A stretch of 64,000 nucleotides of DNA from Pseudomonas sp. Fl4BN1 (GTDB lineage: Bacteria; Pseudomonadota; Gammaproteobacteria; Pseudomonadales; Pseudomonadaceae), in contig NZ_JAAARM010000035.1 of the NCBI RefSeq assembly GCF_009908285.1, forward strand, positions 1-64,000. The letters are read 5' to 3'. A model generated the notes under the pieces. The model saw only the letters and a program-made list of their open reading frames with translations, made no database searches and was not told the origin of the DNA. This document shows positions 1 to 7,787 of the stretch, piece after piece (position 1 is the first letter of the stretch; every line of letters begins with the position of its first letter). The translations under genes and the position numbers were made by a program.

Positions 1-85
1 AGGAAATGGGTTGGGTGGGGTAGCAGGCAACCCCCTGGCTCATCTATAACTAGCATCTTCTTCAAGCCAACGGTTGGAAACTCCA

Positions 86-643
86 ATGAGCAATGTCTAC
101 AAGGTTGCAGTGCTGGTCGGCAGTCTGAGAAAACAGTCCTTGAACCGTAAGGTCGCCCTGGCTCTGGCCGAGCTGGCACCGGCCAATCTCCAGCTGAACA
201 TCATCGAGATCGGCGACTTGCCGCTCTACAACGAAGACATCGACGTGACTCCACCGGCGGCCTACGGGCAGTTTCGCCAGCAGATCAGCGCTGCCGATGC
301 TGTGCTGTTCGTGACCCCAGAATACAACCGCTCGGTGCCGGCCGCACTGAAGAACGCGATCGACGTTGGTTCGCGTCCTTACGGCAAGAGTGCCTGGAGC
401 GGCAAGCCGGGTGCGGTGATCAGCGTTTCCCCGGGGGCCGTTGGCGGCTTTGGGGCCAACCATCACCTGCGCCAGTCCCTGGTGTTCCTCAATGTCCCGT
501 GCATGCAACAGCCCGAGGCTTACCTGGGCGGCGCCGGCTCGGCGTTCGACGAGTCCGGCAAGCTGTCCGAGGCAACCCGGCCGTTCCTGCAGGGCTTCAT
601 CAGCGCCTATGGGCAGTGGATTGAGCAGCAGAAAAAAGTCTGA
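86..643 (+). CDS. NAD(P)H-dependent FMN reductase (flavodoxin-fold)
   Basis: Predicted cytoplasmic flavoprotein that reduces FMN or quinone-type acceptors with NAD(P)H (ChrR/ArsH/SsuE-like superfamily). The N-terminus carries the phosphate-binding GSLRKQSLNRKVA loop right after the first beta strand, and the middle has the TPEYNRSVPAALKNAID motif typical of this family. Length of 185 residues fits. An in-frame TTG lies 12 nt upstream, but ATG at 86 is preceded by GGAAA at a good distance, so I start there. It stands alone on this strand; the next gene is convergent. The exact substrate cannot be read from sequence. Confidence 0.88.
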   Translation: MSNVYKVAVLVGSLRKQSLNRKVALALAELAPANLQLNIIEIGDLPLYNEDIDVTPPAAYGQFRQQISAADAVLFVTPEYNRSVPAALKNAIDVGSRPYGKSAWSGKPGAVISVSPGAVGGFGANHHLRQSLVFLNVPCMQQPEAYLGGAGSAFDESGKLSEATRPFLQGFISAYGQWIEQQKKV

Positions 644-676
644 CCACGATCCATGGCCGGCGACCCCGGGCTCCCT

Positions 677-705
677 GTCCGGGAGCCGGCTTGCTGGCGA
701 AGGCG
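677..705. repeat. Single degenerate REP element
   Basis: One imperfect copy of the GGAGCCGGCTTGCTGGCG palindrome lies between the FMN reductase and the convergent DUF1853 gene. It belongs to the same family as the large arrays elsewhere in the window but is solitary. Confidence 0.6.
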
Positions 706-786
706 TGAGCCTGGCATCGGCCTGGCGGGTGCCCGGGCTGACACTCGCAACGCCGTTCGGTTGCTTCTGAGCCCATCAGTTGTGGC

Positions 787-1737
787 TCATGAGGCTCCCG
801 GTAGATGGGGCCAGAGATCGGCAACCAGGAACAACCGCTCGGCTTCTTCCCAGCTGCCTTGGGCATTTTCCTCCAGCCGCACCAGCAATTGTGCGGGGGC
901 GTGCGAGTCAAGATCCGCTCGCCATTGCTGCAGTTGCGCGGCAGTCCAGGTTTGCTCGGCGAGATAGTGGGCCGGGGCCAGCCAGGCTTGGCGAGGCAAG
1001 AGCTGCCAGCGCCCTGGCGCGCTCTGGGAGATGAACGCTGGCCAGTCGCGCTGATGCAGCCAGCGTCCGCGCAGGTGCTGCGGATGGGCGCCGCAGGGGG
1101 CTGCGGCATGACCCGGCCAGGGATACAGCAGGTAGCCGCCGAGCCACAAGTGCGCGCTGAAGGCCTGGATATCCAGTGCTGCCAGGGCTTCATGGCTTTC
1201 ATCCCGGGCGGAGATCGGCAACTGATGCTCTTTCAGGTGCGCCAGCTTGCGATCCAGGCGGTCATGACAGCCGGGGCCCAGCCATTGCGCGCGGTCCTCG
1301 CCGTCGCCGTTCTGTGGGCCCAGATAGAGCTTGATCGCCAGTTCCAGGTGATGCACCCCGTCGCGGTCACGCAGCAGCATGTCCAGTTCGCCGAGGGTAT
1401 GTCCGCCCCGGCGGATCGGCAGGTTGGCGGCCAGCAGTTCCACTCCCGGGGCATGGTGCACGGCAAACTGCCAGAGGCGTTCGTAGTACAGGCCCAGGCG
1501 TCGGGTTGGACCCTGGCTCAGCCACTGGCGCAGGGCGCGGCTGTCCAGGTCCTGGCACCGCAGCCAGTGGGCCAGCAGTTGCGGCGCCTGCACCCAGTCG
1601 CTGCCGGCCAGGGGGTGGCGCTGCGGCCAGGGCGTGTGGCTGAGCATCGGCGGCGCGAGGATGACCCAGGCGAGGTCGCGGACTTCAGGTTGACGCAACT
1701 GGCGGGGGAGGCTGACTAAATCCGCGAACAGGAGCAT
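787..1737 (-). CDS. DUF1853 family protein
   Basis: A 316-residue soluble protein matching the DUF1853 family by length and by conserved stretches (an early DLAWVILAPPML segment, RRLGLYYERLWQF, and the LGELDMLLRD and LELAIKLYL segments). The GELD...LELAIK arrangement resembles a PD-(D/E)xK nuclease-like core, which is inference; the family function is unknown. The reading frame stays open far upstream opposite nadK, but ATG at 1737 begins the homologous part and leaves a normal 162-nt divergent intergenic space to nadK. Confidence 0.82.
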   Translation of the reverse strand: MLLFADLVSLPRQLRQPEVRDLAWVILAPPMLSHTPWPQRHPLAGSDWVQAPQLLAHWLRCQDLDSRALRQWLSQGPTRRLGLYYERLWQFAVHHAPGVELLAANLPIRRGGHTLGELDMLLRDRDGVHHLELAIKLYLGPQNGDGEDRAQWLGPGCHDRLDRKLAHLKEHQLPISARDESHEALAALDIQAFSAHLWLGGYLLYPWPGHAAAPCGAHPQHLRGRWLHQRDWPAFISQSAPGRWQLLPRQAWLAPAHYLAEQTWTAAQLQQWRADLDSHAPAQLLVRLEENAQGSWEEAERLFLVADLWPHLPGAS

Positions 1738-1833
1738 CTTGCGAGCATAGACGCAAACCCATGCCGTTCGCGATAAATGCGTGCCACTCGCAGTTGCCGC
1801 TGATGTTCCTAAGCCCTCGTGGCTGAAAGGATT

Positions 1834-1861
1834 TTGTCTAACGCCGGGTTTCGCCCATAAT
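1834..1861 (+). promoter_or_regulatory. Probable sigma-70 promoter of nadK
   Basis: TTGTCT (1834-1839) and CATAAT (1856-1861) are separated by 16 bp and sit about 38 bp before the nadK start. Match to sigma-70 boxes is by eye only. Confidence 0.5.
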
Positions 1862-1899
1862 CCTCTGTTTCGCCCGTACCCGAACCTCGCAGGAGCCCC

Positions 1900-2790
1900 A
1901 TGGAGCAATTTCGCAATATCGGCATTATCGGTCGCCTGGGCAGTTCGCAGGTGCTGGACACAGTTCGCCGACTGAAAAAGTTTCTGCTGGCCCGCCACCT
2001 GCACGTGATCCTCGAAGACACCATCGCCGAAGTGCTGCCCGGCCACGGCCTGCAGACGTCCTCGCGCAAGCTGTTGGGCGAGGTCTGCGACATGGTCATC
2101 GTGGTCGGCGGCGACGGCAGCCTGCTGGGCGCCGCCCGGGCCCTGGCGCGGCACAATGTTCCGGTGCTGGGGATCAACCGCGGCAGCCTGGGTTTTCTCA
2201 CCGACATCCGCCCCGATGAGCTGGAGGTCAAGGTCGCCGAGGTGTTGGACGGCCACTACCTGGTGGAAAACCGCTTCCTGTTGCAGGCCGAAGTCCGCCG
2301 CCACGCCGAGGCCATCGGCCAGGGCGATGCGCTGAACGACGTGGTGCTGCACCCGGGCAAGTCGACGCGGATGATCGAATTCGAGATCTACATCGACGGC
2401 CAGTTCGTCTGCAGCCAGAAGGCCGATGGCCTGATCGTCGCCACGCCCACCGGTTCCACGGCCTACGCGCTGTCCGCTGGCGGGCCGATCATGCATCCCA
2501 AGCTGGATGCCATTGTGATCGTGCCGATGTACCCCCATACCTTGTCTGGAAGACCGATTGTGGTCGATGGCAATAGTGAGCTGAAAATCGTCGTGTCCAA
2601 AGATATGCAGATCTATCCGCAAGTCTCCTGTGACGGCCAGAACCACTTTACCTGTGCGCCCGGCGACACCATCACGGTCAGCAAGAAGGCGCAGAAACTG
2701 CGCCTGATCCATCCACTGGACCACAACTACTACGAGGTCTGCCGGACCAAGCTCGGCTGGGGCAGCCGACTGGGCGGTGGAGGCGACTGA
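1900..2790 (+). CDS. nadK: NAD kinase
   Basis: ATP-dependent phosphorylation of NAD+ to NADP+ in the cytosol. The 296-residue protein has the family signatures in order: GGDGS at residues 70-74 (nucleotide/catalytic loop), GINRGSLGF at 91-99, the LNDVVLHP segment, and the DGLIVATPTGSTAYALSAGG motif. Length is normal. Its TGA overlaps the ATG of the next gene by one base (TGATG), so the two are translationally coupled. A sigma-70-like promoter lies in the divergent gap upstream. Confidence 0.97.
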   Translation: MEQFRNIGIIGRLGSSQVLDTVRRLKKFLLARHLHVILEDTIAEVLPGHGLQTSSRKLLGEVCDMVIVVGGDGSLLGAARALARHNVPVLGINRGSLGFLTDIRPDELEVKVAEVLDGHYLVENRFLLQAEVRRHAEAIGQGDALNDVVLHPGKSTRMIEFEIYIDGQFVCSQKADGLIVATPTGSTAYALSAGGPIMHPKLDAIVIVPMYPHTLSGRPIVVDGNSELKIVVSKDMQIYPQVSCDGQNHFTCAPGDTITVSKKAQKLRLIHPLDHNYYEVCRTKLGWGSRLGGGGD

Positions 2791-3761
2791 TGCTCGATCC
2801 CGCGCGTAGCTACGACCTGATCGGTGACGTGCACGGTTGCGCCTTGACCCTGGAGCACTTGCTGGATCGGCTCGGTTATCACAAGCAGGGCGGCGTCTGG
2901 CGGCACCCGTCGCGGATGGCGGTGTTCCTCGGCGACATCATCGACCGCGGCCCGCGTATCCGTGAATCCCTGCACATCGTCCACGACATGGTCGAGGCCG
3001 GCCAGGCGCTGTGCATCATGGGTAACCATGAGTTCAACGCTTTGGGCTGGAGCACGCCGGCCGCCGAGGGCAGTGGCAAGCAGTTCGTGCGTGAACACAC
3101 GCCACGCCACGCCCGCCTGATCCACGAGACCCTGGCCCAGTTCGAGCAGCACCCCGGCGACTGGCACGATTTTCTCGAGTGGTTCTATGAACTGCCGCTG
3201 TTCGTCGATGCCGGGCGTTTTCGGGTGGTACATGCGTGCTGGGATGCCGGCCTGATCGCCCCGCTGCGCCAGCAGTACCCGAATGGCTGCATCGATCGCC
3301 CATTCCTGCAGGCCTCGGCGTTGCCCGACAGCTTCGCTTGTACGGCCTTTGACCGCCTGCTGCGGGGCACCGACATGCGCCTGCCCCATGGCTTGACCAT
3401 GACCAGTGGCGACGGCTTGACCCGGGCCTTCTTCCGCACCAAGTTCTGGGAAGACGATCCGCAAACCTATGGCGACATCGTCTTCCAGCCCGACGCGTTG
3501 CCCGAGCCGGTGGCGCGCACGCCGCTGTCGCCAGCGGAAAAGAACAGCCTGCTGCGTTATGGCGCCGATGAGCCGATGTTGTTCGTCGGTCACTACTGGC
3601 GCAGCGGCAAGCCGGCGCCGATTCTCCCCAACCTGGCATGCCTGGACTACAGCGCGGTGCTCTACGGCAAGCTAGCGGCTTACCGGTTGGACCAGGAAAC
3701 CCGCCTGGACCCGAATAAATTTGTCTGGGTCGACGTCGAGCGGCCCGAGGTATTGCGATGA
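2790..3761 (+). CDS. Calcineurin-like metallophosphoesterase
   Basis: Metal-dependent phosphoesterase, probably of the PrpE/ApaH-like branch. Metal ligands are visible in order: GDVHG at 12-16 (D13, H15), GDIIDRGP at 48-55 and GNHE at 78-81, with a later GHYWRSG histidine motif. It is 323 residues long, has no signal peptide and is coupled to nadK by a one-base stop/start overlap. Association with nadK is a common Pseudomonas arrangement, so a role in nucleotide metabolism is plausible, but the substrate is unknown. Confidence 0.9.
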   Translation: MLDPARSYDLIGDVHGCALTLEHLLDRLGYHKQGGVWRHPSRMAVFLGDIIDRGPRIRESLHIVHDMVEAGQALCIMGNHEFNALGWSTPAAEGSGKQFVREHTPRHARLIHETLAQFEQHPGDWHDFLEWFYELPLFVDAGRFRVVHACWDAGLIAPLRQQYPNGCIDRPFLQASALPDSFACTAFDRLLRGTDMRLPHGLTMTSGDGLTRAFFRTKFWEDDPQTYGDIVFQPDALPEPVARTPLSPAEKNSLLRYGADEPMLFVGHYWRSGKPAPILPNLACLDYSAVLYGKLAAYRLDQETRLDPNKFVWVDVERPEVLR

Positions 3762-3827
3762 GTCTCTGTACAGGGCCGAGGTCTTCTCGCCAGGGTTTTA
3801 AATTGCATCTAGTCAAAGGAAGTAGCC

Positions 3828-5177
3828 ATGGATGATTCGATGCTGGATCAGTTGGAGGCCGCCCTGCGCGCGTCTCCCGGTAACCAAGCCCTGCTCACGT
3901 TGCTGCTCGAGGCTTGCTTGGAACGCAGCGACTATGAGCGTGGATTGAGGCTGTTGCCCGAGGATCTGCAGCAATGGGCTGAAGCCGATGAGCTGAAGGC
4001 ATTGGCTGCGCGGCTCTACCTGGCCGCCGGTGACCCGGGGAAGGTTCTGCCGATGGCAACGGGTTCGAGTCCGGCGCAGGGGCTGCTCAGGGCGCGCGCG
4101 CTTGCAGACCTGCAACGCCTCAAGGAGGCCCAGGTCGAGTACCGCGCTGCGATTGAGCAAAACCCGGCGCTCGAAGACATGGAGTTGTGGCGGCGATTGA
4201 ATGTTTCTGTGGTGGACTTCCCCGGGGCTGAAGGGCGTCCGCGACTGCGGGTTATCTCCAACGATGATACCGACCGCAGCGAAGCTCATCGGTTACTGGT
4301 TCCGGAACCGGAGACCGTGACCTTTGCCGATATCGGCGGTTTGGATGAGTTGAAGAAGACCATCCACAAAAAAATCATCCTGCCTTATCAGAAGCCAGGG
4401 CTGTTTCAGCGCTTCCGCAAGCGCGTAGGTGGCGGGGTCTTGCTGTACGGGCCGCCAGGTTGCGGAAAAACCTTGTTGGCCCGAGCTACTGCGGGTGAGT
4501 GCAAGGCGAAATTTTTCAACGTAGCGATTTCCGATGTTCTGGATATGTACATCGGTGAGTCCGAGCGTAAGCTGCATGCTTTGTTTGCCAAAGCCCGGGC
4601 TGAAGCGCCCGCGGTGATGTTCTTTGATGAAGTCGAAGCGCTTGGTGGCAAGCGTTCCAATACCCGGGAATCGACCTCTTCGAAGCTGGTGAGTCAATTT
4701 CTCTCTGAAATGGATGGCTTCAGCAACGATAACCATGGCGTGCTGATCCTGGCGGCGACCAACGTTCCCTGGTCGGTGGACTCTGCATTCCGTCGGCCAG
4801 GGCGTTTTGATCGGGTGCTTTTTGTGCCGCCACCCGATCGGCCTGCTCGTGAAAACATGCTGCGGATGATGATGAAAGGTCGGCCGATGGCGCATGACAT
4901 CGACTTTGCCTTCCTCGCCAAAAATACCTCGGGTTTTTCCGGTGCCGACCTGGGCGAGCTGGTAGAAACCGCAGCAGACGAGGCTATTGAGGAGTCCATC
5001 AACGAAGGGGCGGAGCAGGCCATCTGTGACCGACATTTCAAGCACGCCTTGAAAGACGTGCGGGCAACAACCCTGGAGTGGCTGACCACCGCGCGTAACT
5101 ATGCACGTTACGCCAATGAAGGAAATCAGTACGACGAAGTCCTGAGCTTCCTGGAAAAAAACGGTAAGGGACGCTGA
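3828..5177 (+). CDS. AAA+ ATPase with N-terminal helical repeats (Cdc48/FtsH type)
   Basis: A 449-residue protein with two parts. Residues 1 to about 125 form TPR-like helical hairpins; residues 165-449 are a classic AAA module of the Cdc48/Vps4/FtsH group: TFADIGG entry segment at 165-171, Walker A GPPGCGKT at 208-215, Walker B VMFFDEVE at 263-270, sensor-1 asparagine in AATN at 309-312, arginine-finger box FRRPGRFD at 321-328, and SGFSGADL at 368-375. It has no protease domain and no membrane segment, so it is presumably a remodelling or unfoldase enzyme whose N-terminus picks partners. Shine-Dalgarno AAAGGAAG precedes ATG 3828. Its TGA overlaps the next ATG. First gene of a three-gene cassette with two membrane proteins; role unknown. 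Confidence 0.9.
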   Translation: MDDSMLDQLEAALRASPGNQALLTLLLEACLERSDYERGLRLLPEDLQQWAEADELKALAARLYLAAGDPGKVLPMATGSSPAQGLLRARALADLQRLKEAQVEYRAAIEQNPALEDMELWRRLNVSVVDFPGAEGRPRLRVISNDDTDRSEAHRLLVPEPETVTFADIGGLDELKKTIHKKIILPYQKPGLFQRFRKRVGGGVLLYGPPGCGKTLLARATAGECKAKFFNVAISDVLDMYIGESERKLHALFAKARAEAPAVMFFDEVEALGGKRSNTRESTSSKLVSQFLSEMDGFSNDNHGVLILAATNVPWSVDSAFRRPGRFDRVLFVPPPDRPARENMLRMMMKGRPMAHDIDFAFLAKNTSGFSGADLGELVETAADEAIEESINEGAEQAICDRHFKHALKDVRATTLEWLTTARNYARYANEGNQYDEVLSFLEKNGKGR

Positions 5178-5662
5178 TGGCTGCTCATGGAATCTATCGC
5201 ATCGATGACGAGCCTCGGCCCGGTGCACTGGCCAGATTCGCCACCGCTCCATTCTGGCCCTTGCTGGCGCTGATGATGGGCGGATTCTGGCTCGGCCTGC
5301 CATGGTTTGTTTTCAACTCGATCGCCGTCGGCAGCCCGACCCGGGTTCGCGAGTCGCTTTGGGCTGGTGCCGGCCTGCTGGGCAGCCTGCTCATCGCGCT
5401 ACTTCTGACGTGGCTGCTGAGCAGCGGCTACATCGTCAGCAAGACCCAGGTGCAATACGCCTTGCTGGTGATGGTGGTGTGGAAGTTGGCGATTGGCTAT
5501 GTCTTGTTCACGCTGCAGAACGCGACCATTGAGATCTACCAATACTATGGTGGCGTGCTCAATCGTTTCGCGCCCTTGGTGGCTCTGGCGGGAGCGTTCG
5601 TGCTGAGGGGCTTTGTCCTTGATTTGGTGCCCGTCACCCTATGGTTTCTGGTGATGAGCTGA
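5177..5662 (+). CDS. Yip1-like four-helix membrane protein
   Basis: A 161-residue integral inner-membrane protein. After a short charged N-terminus (residues 1-20) I see four hydrophobic segments at about 26-48, 62-84, 92-114 and 131-159. This length and layout recall bacterial Yip1-domain proteins, a resemblance by pattern only. Both borders are one-base TGATG overlaps with the AAA gene before and the TPR gene after, so it is expected to be made with them in similar amounts. No catalytic motif is visible; a likely role is membrane anchor or substrate for the ATPase. Confidence 0.75.
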   Translation: MAAHGIYRIDDEPRPGALARFATAPFWPLLALMMGGFWLGLPWFVFNSIAVGSPTRVRESLWAGAGLLGSLLIALLLTWLLSSGYIVSKTQVQYALLVMVVWKLAIGYVLFTLQNATIEIYQYYGGVLNRFAPLVALAGAFVLRGFVLDLVPVTLWFLVMS

Positions 5663-6585
5663 TGAATACCGACTACCTGATTCAACTGGCCTACCAACGA
5701 CTGCAAGCCGGCAACCCTAACGGCGCCATCGACAGCTTGCGCCAGTCGTTGGCGGAAGACCCTCAGTCGGCCGAGGCTCATGCGCTGTTGGCCATTTGCC
5801 TGATGAACACCCGGCGGGTGCATGCCGCCAGACATGAGACGGGGTTGGCCTTGGTGGCCGATCCCGACCTGCCGTTGGCGCACTATGCAGCAGCTCAGGT
5901 GATGATCGCTCAGCGCAAGTTCAAGCAGGCGCAGCAGCACCTGACGCAGTTGCTGGATATGGAACCGCTGAATCCTACCTATCACCGCAGTCAGGCTGAG
6001 CTCTATCAGTTGACTGGGCGTTTGGCCGAGAGCCTCGCGCCTCTGGAAAAAGCCCTGGAACTGCAACCCGATAGCGCCAATAACCTAGTGGCGATGGCCG
6101 AGTATTACCGTGCCGTTGGTGACTGGGACAAGGCCCAGCAGTTTGCCCGACAGGCGCTGCAGGCCGAACCGGGGCACACCGGAGCGGTTGTGGTGCTTGG
6201 GCACCTGCTATTGCGCCAGGGGCAGATTGCCGAAGCCCGTGAACACGCGGTTTGGGCGCTGCAGGAGGATGCCAACAACGTTGCCGCGTTGCACCTGCTG
6301 ACAGCAGTCAAGGCACGCAGCAGCGTTTTGCTGGGTTTCTGGTGGCGCCTAAACAACTGGATGGTCGAGCGCGGCTCGACCCGGGCGATCATTGTCCTGT
6401 TGGCGATGTTTGTGGTTTATCGCGTCGTCATCATCAGTGTCACCGCCCAGGGGTATTCACAGGCCGCCGAGATGATCAACTGGTGTTGGTTGGCGTTTGC
6501 CATCTATACCTTTGCCGCGCCGCAGATGTTTCGTCGTCTGCTTGAAAAAGAACTGCGTCAGGTCAAGCTGTCCAAGGACTTCTAG
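5662..6585 (+). CDS. TPR protein with two C-terminal membrane segments
   Basis: A 307-residue protein. Residues 1 to about 215 hold five to six tandem TPR units (for example AEAHALLAICL, LNPTYHRSQAELYQLTGR, ANNLVAMAEYYRAVGDW, TGAVVVLGHLLLRQGQ). Two hydrophobic segments follow at about 240-262 and 270-288, then a basic tail. No signal peptide, so the TPR domain should face the cytoplasm, where it could dock the AAA ATPase. ATG 5662 overlaps the previous stop by one base; a frame-compatible ATG at 5641 lies inside the upstream gene and is not preferred. Third gene of the cassette. Confidence 0.85.
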   Translation: MNTDYLIQLAYQRLQAGNPNGAIDSLRQSLAEDPQSAEAHALLAICLMNTRRVHAARHETGLALVADPDLPLAHYAAAQVMIAQRKFKQAQQHLTQLLDMEPLNPTYHRSQAELYQLTGRLAESLAPLEKALELQPDSANNLVAMAEYYRAVGDWDKAQQFARQALQAEPGHTGAVVVLGHLLLRQGQIAEAREHAVWALQEDANNVAALHLLTAVKARSSVLLGFWWRLNNWMVERGSTRAIIVLLAMFVVYRVVIISVTAQGYSQAAEMINWCWLAFAIYTFAAPQMFRRLLEKELRQVKLSKDF

Positions 6586-6687
6586 CCGGGTAGTACTTGT
6601 CTGAGAACCGCCTTCGAGAGGGTTGTCGGCAATATCCCACGAGACCGCCACTGTTAAACTTGCGACATCAATTGGAGAGTGTTCAAC

Positions 6688-6948
6688 ATGTCGTCCTTTG
6701 TCGAAATGATCGAAAACATCACCCCCGAGATCTACCAGAGCCTGAAACTGGCGGTAGAAATCGGCAAATGGTCCGATGGCCGCAAACTCACCGCCGAGCA
6801 GCGTGAACTGTCCCTGCAGGCGATGATTGCCTGGGAAATGCAGAACTTGCCCGAGGAGCAGCGCACCGGCTACATGGGCCCGCAGGAATGCGCCTCGAAG
6901 TCGGCACCGGTGCCGAACCTCCTGTTCAAGTCGGATGCCATCCATTGA
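6688..6948 (+). CDS. YeaC family protein (DUF1315)
   Basis: A small 86-residue cytoplasmic protein recognised as YeaC/DUF1315 by its MIENITPEIYQSLK start and the WSDGRKLTAEQRELSLQAMIAWE and LPEEQRTGYM segments. Function is unknown. The start is ATG 6688, with GGAGAG eight bases upstream; a GTG at 6679 is in frame but lies on the ribosome site. It overlaps or abuts the DUF2797 gene, with which it is probably co-transcribed. Confidence 0.88.
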   Translation: MSSFVEMIENITPEIYQSLKLAVEIGKWSDGRKLTAEQRELSLQAMIAWEMQNLPEEQRTGYMGPQECASKSAPVPNLLFKSDAIH

Positions 6949-7775
6949 TCGAGATTGGCCGCGGCTCCATCAGCAAAATGTCGGCGCGCCTTGACGGGCC
7001 GGATGTTCAGTACGCTTTTCGCCTGGGTGACAGCGAGGTGCCGGTCAATCCGTTGATCGGCAGCACCTTGCGCCTGGAATACCTGGGGGCGATCCACTGC
7101 TCCCACTGCGGACGCAAGACCAAGACCAGCTTCAGCCAGGGCTACTGCTACCCCTGCATGACCAAGCTGGCCCAGTGCGACCTGTGCATCATGAGCCCGG
7201 AGCGTTGCCACTATGACGCCGGCACTTGCCGCGATCCGTCCTGGGGCGAGCAGTTCTGCATGACCGATCACGTGGTCTACCTGGCCAACTCCTCGGGGAT
7301 CAAGGTGGGCATCACCCGCGCCACTCAATTGCCTACCCGCTGGATCGACCAGGGCGCCAGCCAGGCGCTGCCGATCATGCGTGTGGCGACCCGCCAGCAA
7401 TCCGGTTTCGTCGAGGACCTGTTCCGTTCCCAGGTGGCCGACAAGACCAACTGGCGCGCCTTGCTCAAGGGCGATGCCCAGGCCGTGGACCTGACGCAGG
7501 TGCGTGAGCAACTGTTCGAATCCTGCGCCGAAGGCCTGCTGGCCCTGCAGGAGCGTTTCGGCCTGCAGGCCATCCAGGCGGTACGGGACATCGAGCCCCT
7601 GGAAATTCGTTACCCGGTCGAGCAGTACCCGGCCAAGATCGTCAGCTTCAATCTGGACAAGAACCCGATTGCCGAAGGCACCCTGATGGGGATCAAGGGC
7701 CAGTACCTGATCTTCGACACCGGCGTGATCAACATTCGTAAGTACACGGCCTACCAGCTCGCCGTGCATCAGTAG
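6945..7775 (+). CDS. DUF2797 family zinc-ribbon protein
   Basis: A protein of about 276 residues with paired cysteine motifs (CSHCGRK, CYPC, CDLC, then C-rich segments and a histidine) likely to bind zinc, followed by a GIY-YIG-like stretch (HVVYLANSSGIKVGITRATQLPTRW). This matches the DUF2797 family; function unknown. I favour TTG 6945, which overlaps the yeaC TGA and gives the usual MIEIGRG start; ATG 6888 in the same frame would overlap yeaC by 61 nt and add 19 unusual residues. The start choice is the weak point, not the gene. Confidence 0.85.
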   Translation: MIEIGRGSISKMSARLDGPDVQYAFRLGDSEVPVNPLIGSTLRLEYLGAIHCSHCGRKTKTSFSQGYCYPCMTKLAQCDLCIMSPERCHYDAGTCRDPSWGEQFCMTDHVVYLANSSGIKVGITRATQLPTRWIDQGASQALPIMRVATRQQSGFVEDLFRSQVADKTNWRALLKGDAQAVDLTQVREQLFESCAEGLLALQERFGLQAIQAVRDIEPLEIRYPVEQYPAKIVSFNLDKNPIAEGTLMGIKGQYLIFDTGVINIRKYTAYQLAVHQ

Positions 7776-7787
7776 AAGGAATTCGCC

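Noticed and set aside
1738..2724. Long N-terminal extension of the DUF1853 frame
   Set aside because: The added 329 residues are antisense to nadK and show no homology; ATG 1737 gives the family length.
3758..3835. Tiny frame starting in the ATGA overlap with the metallophosphatase stop
   Set aside because: It ends after about 25 codons, runs across the ribosome site of the AAA gene and resembles nothing; at most a relic of a gene once coupled here.
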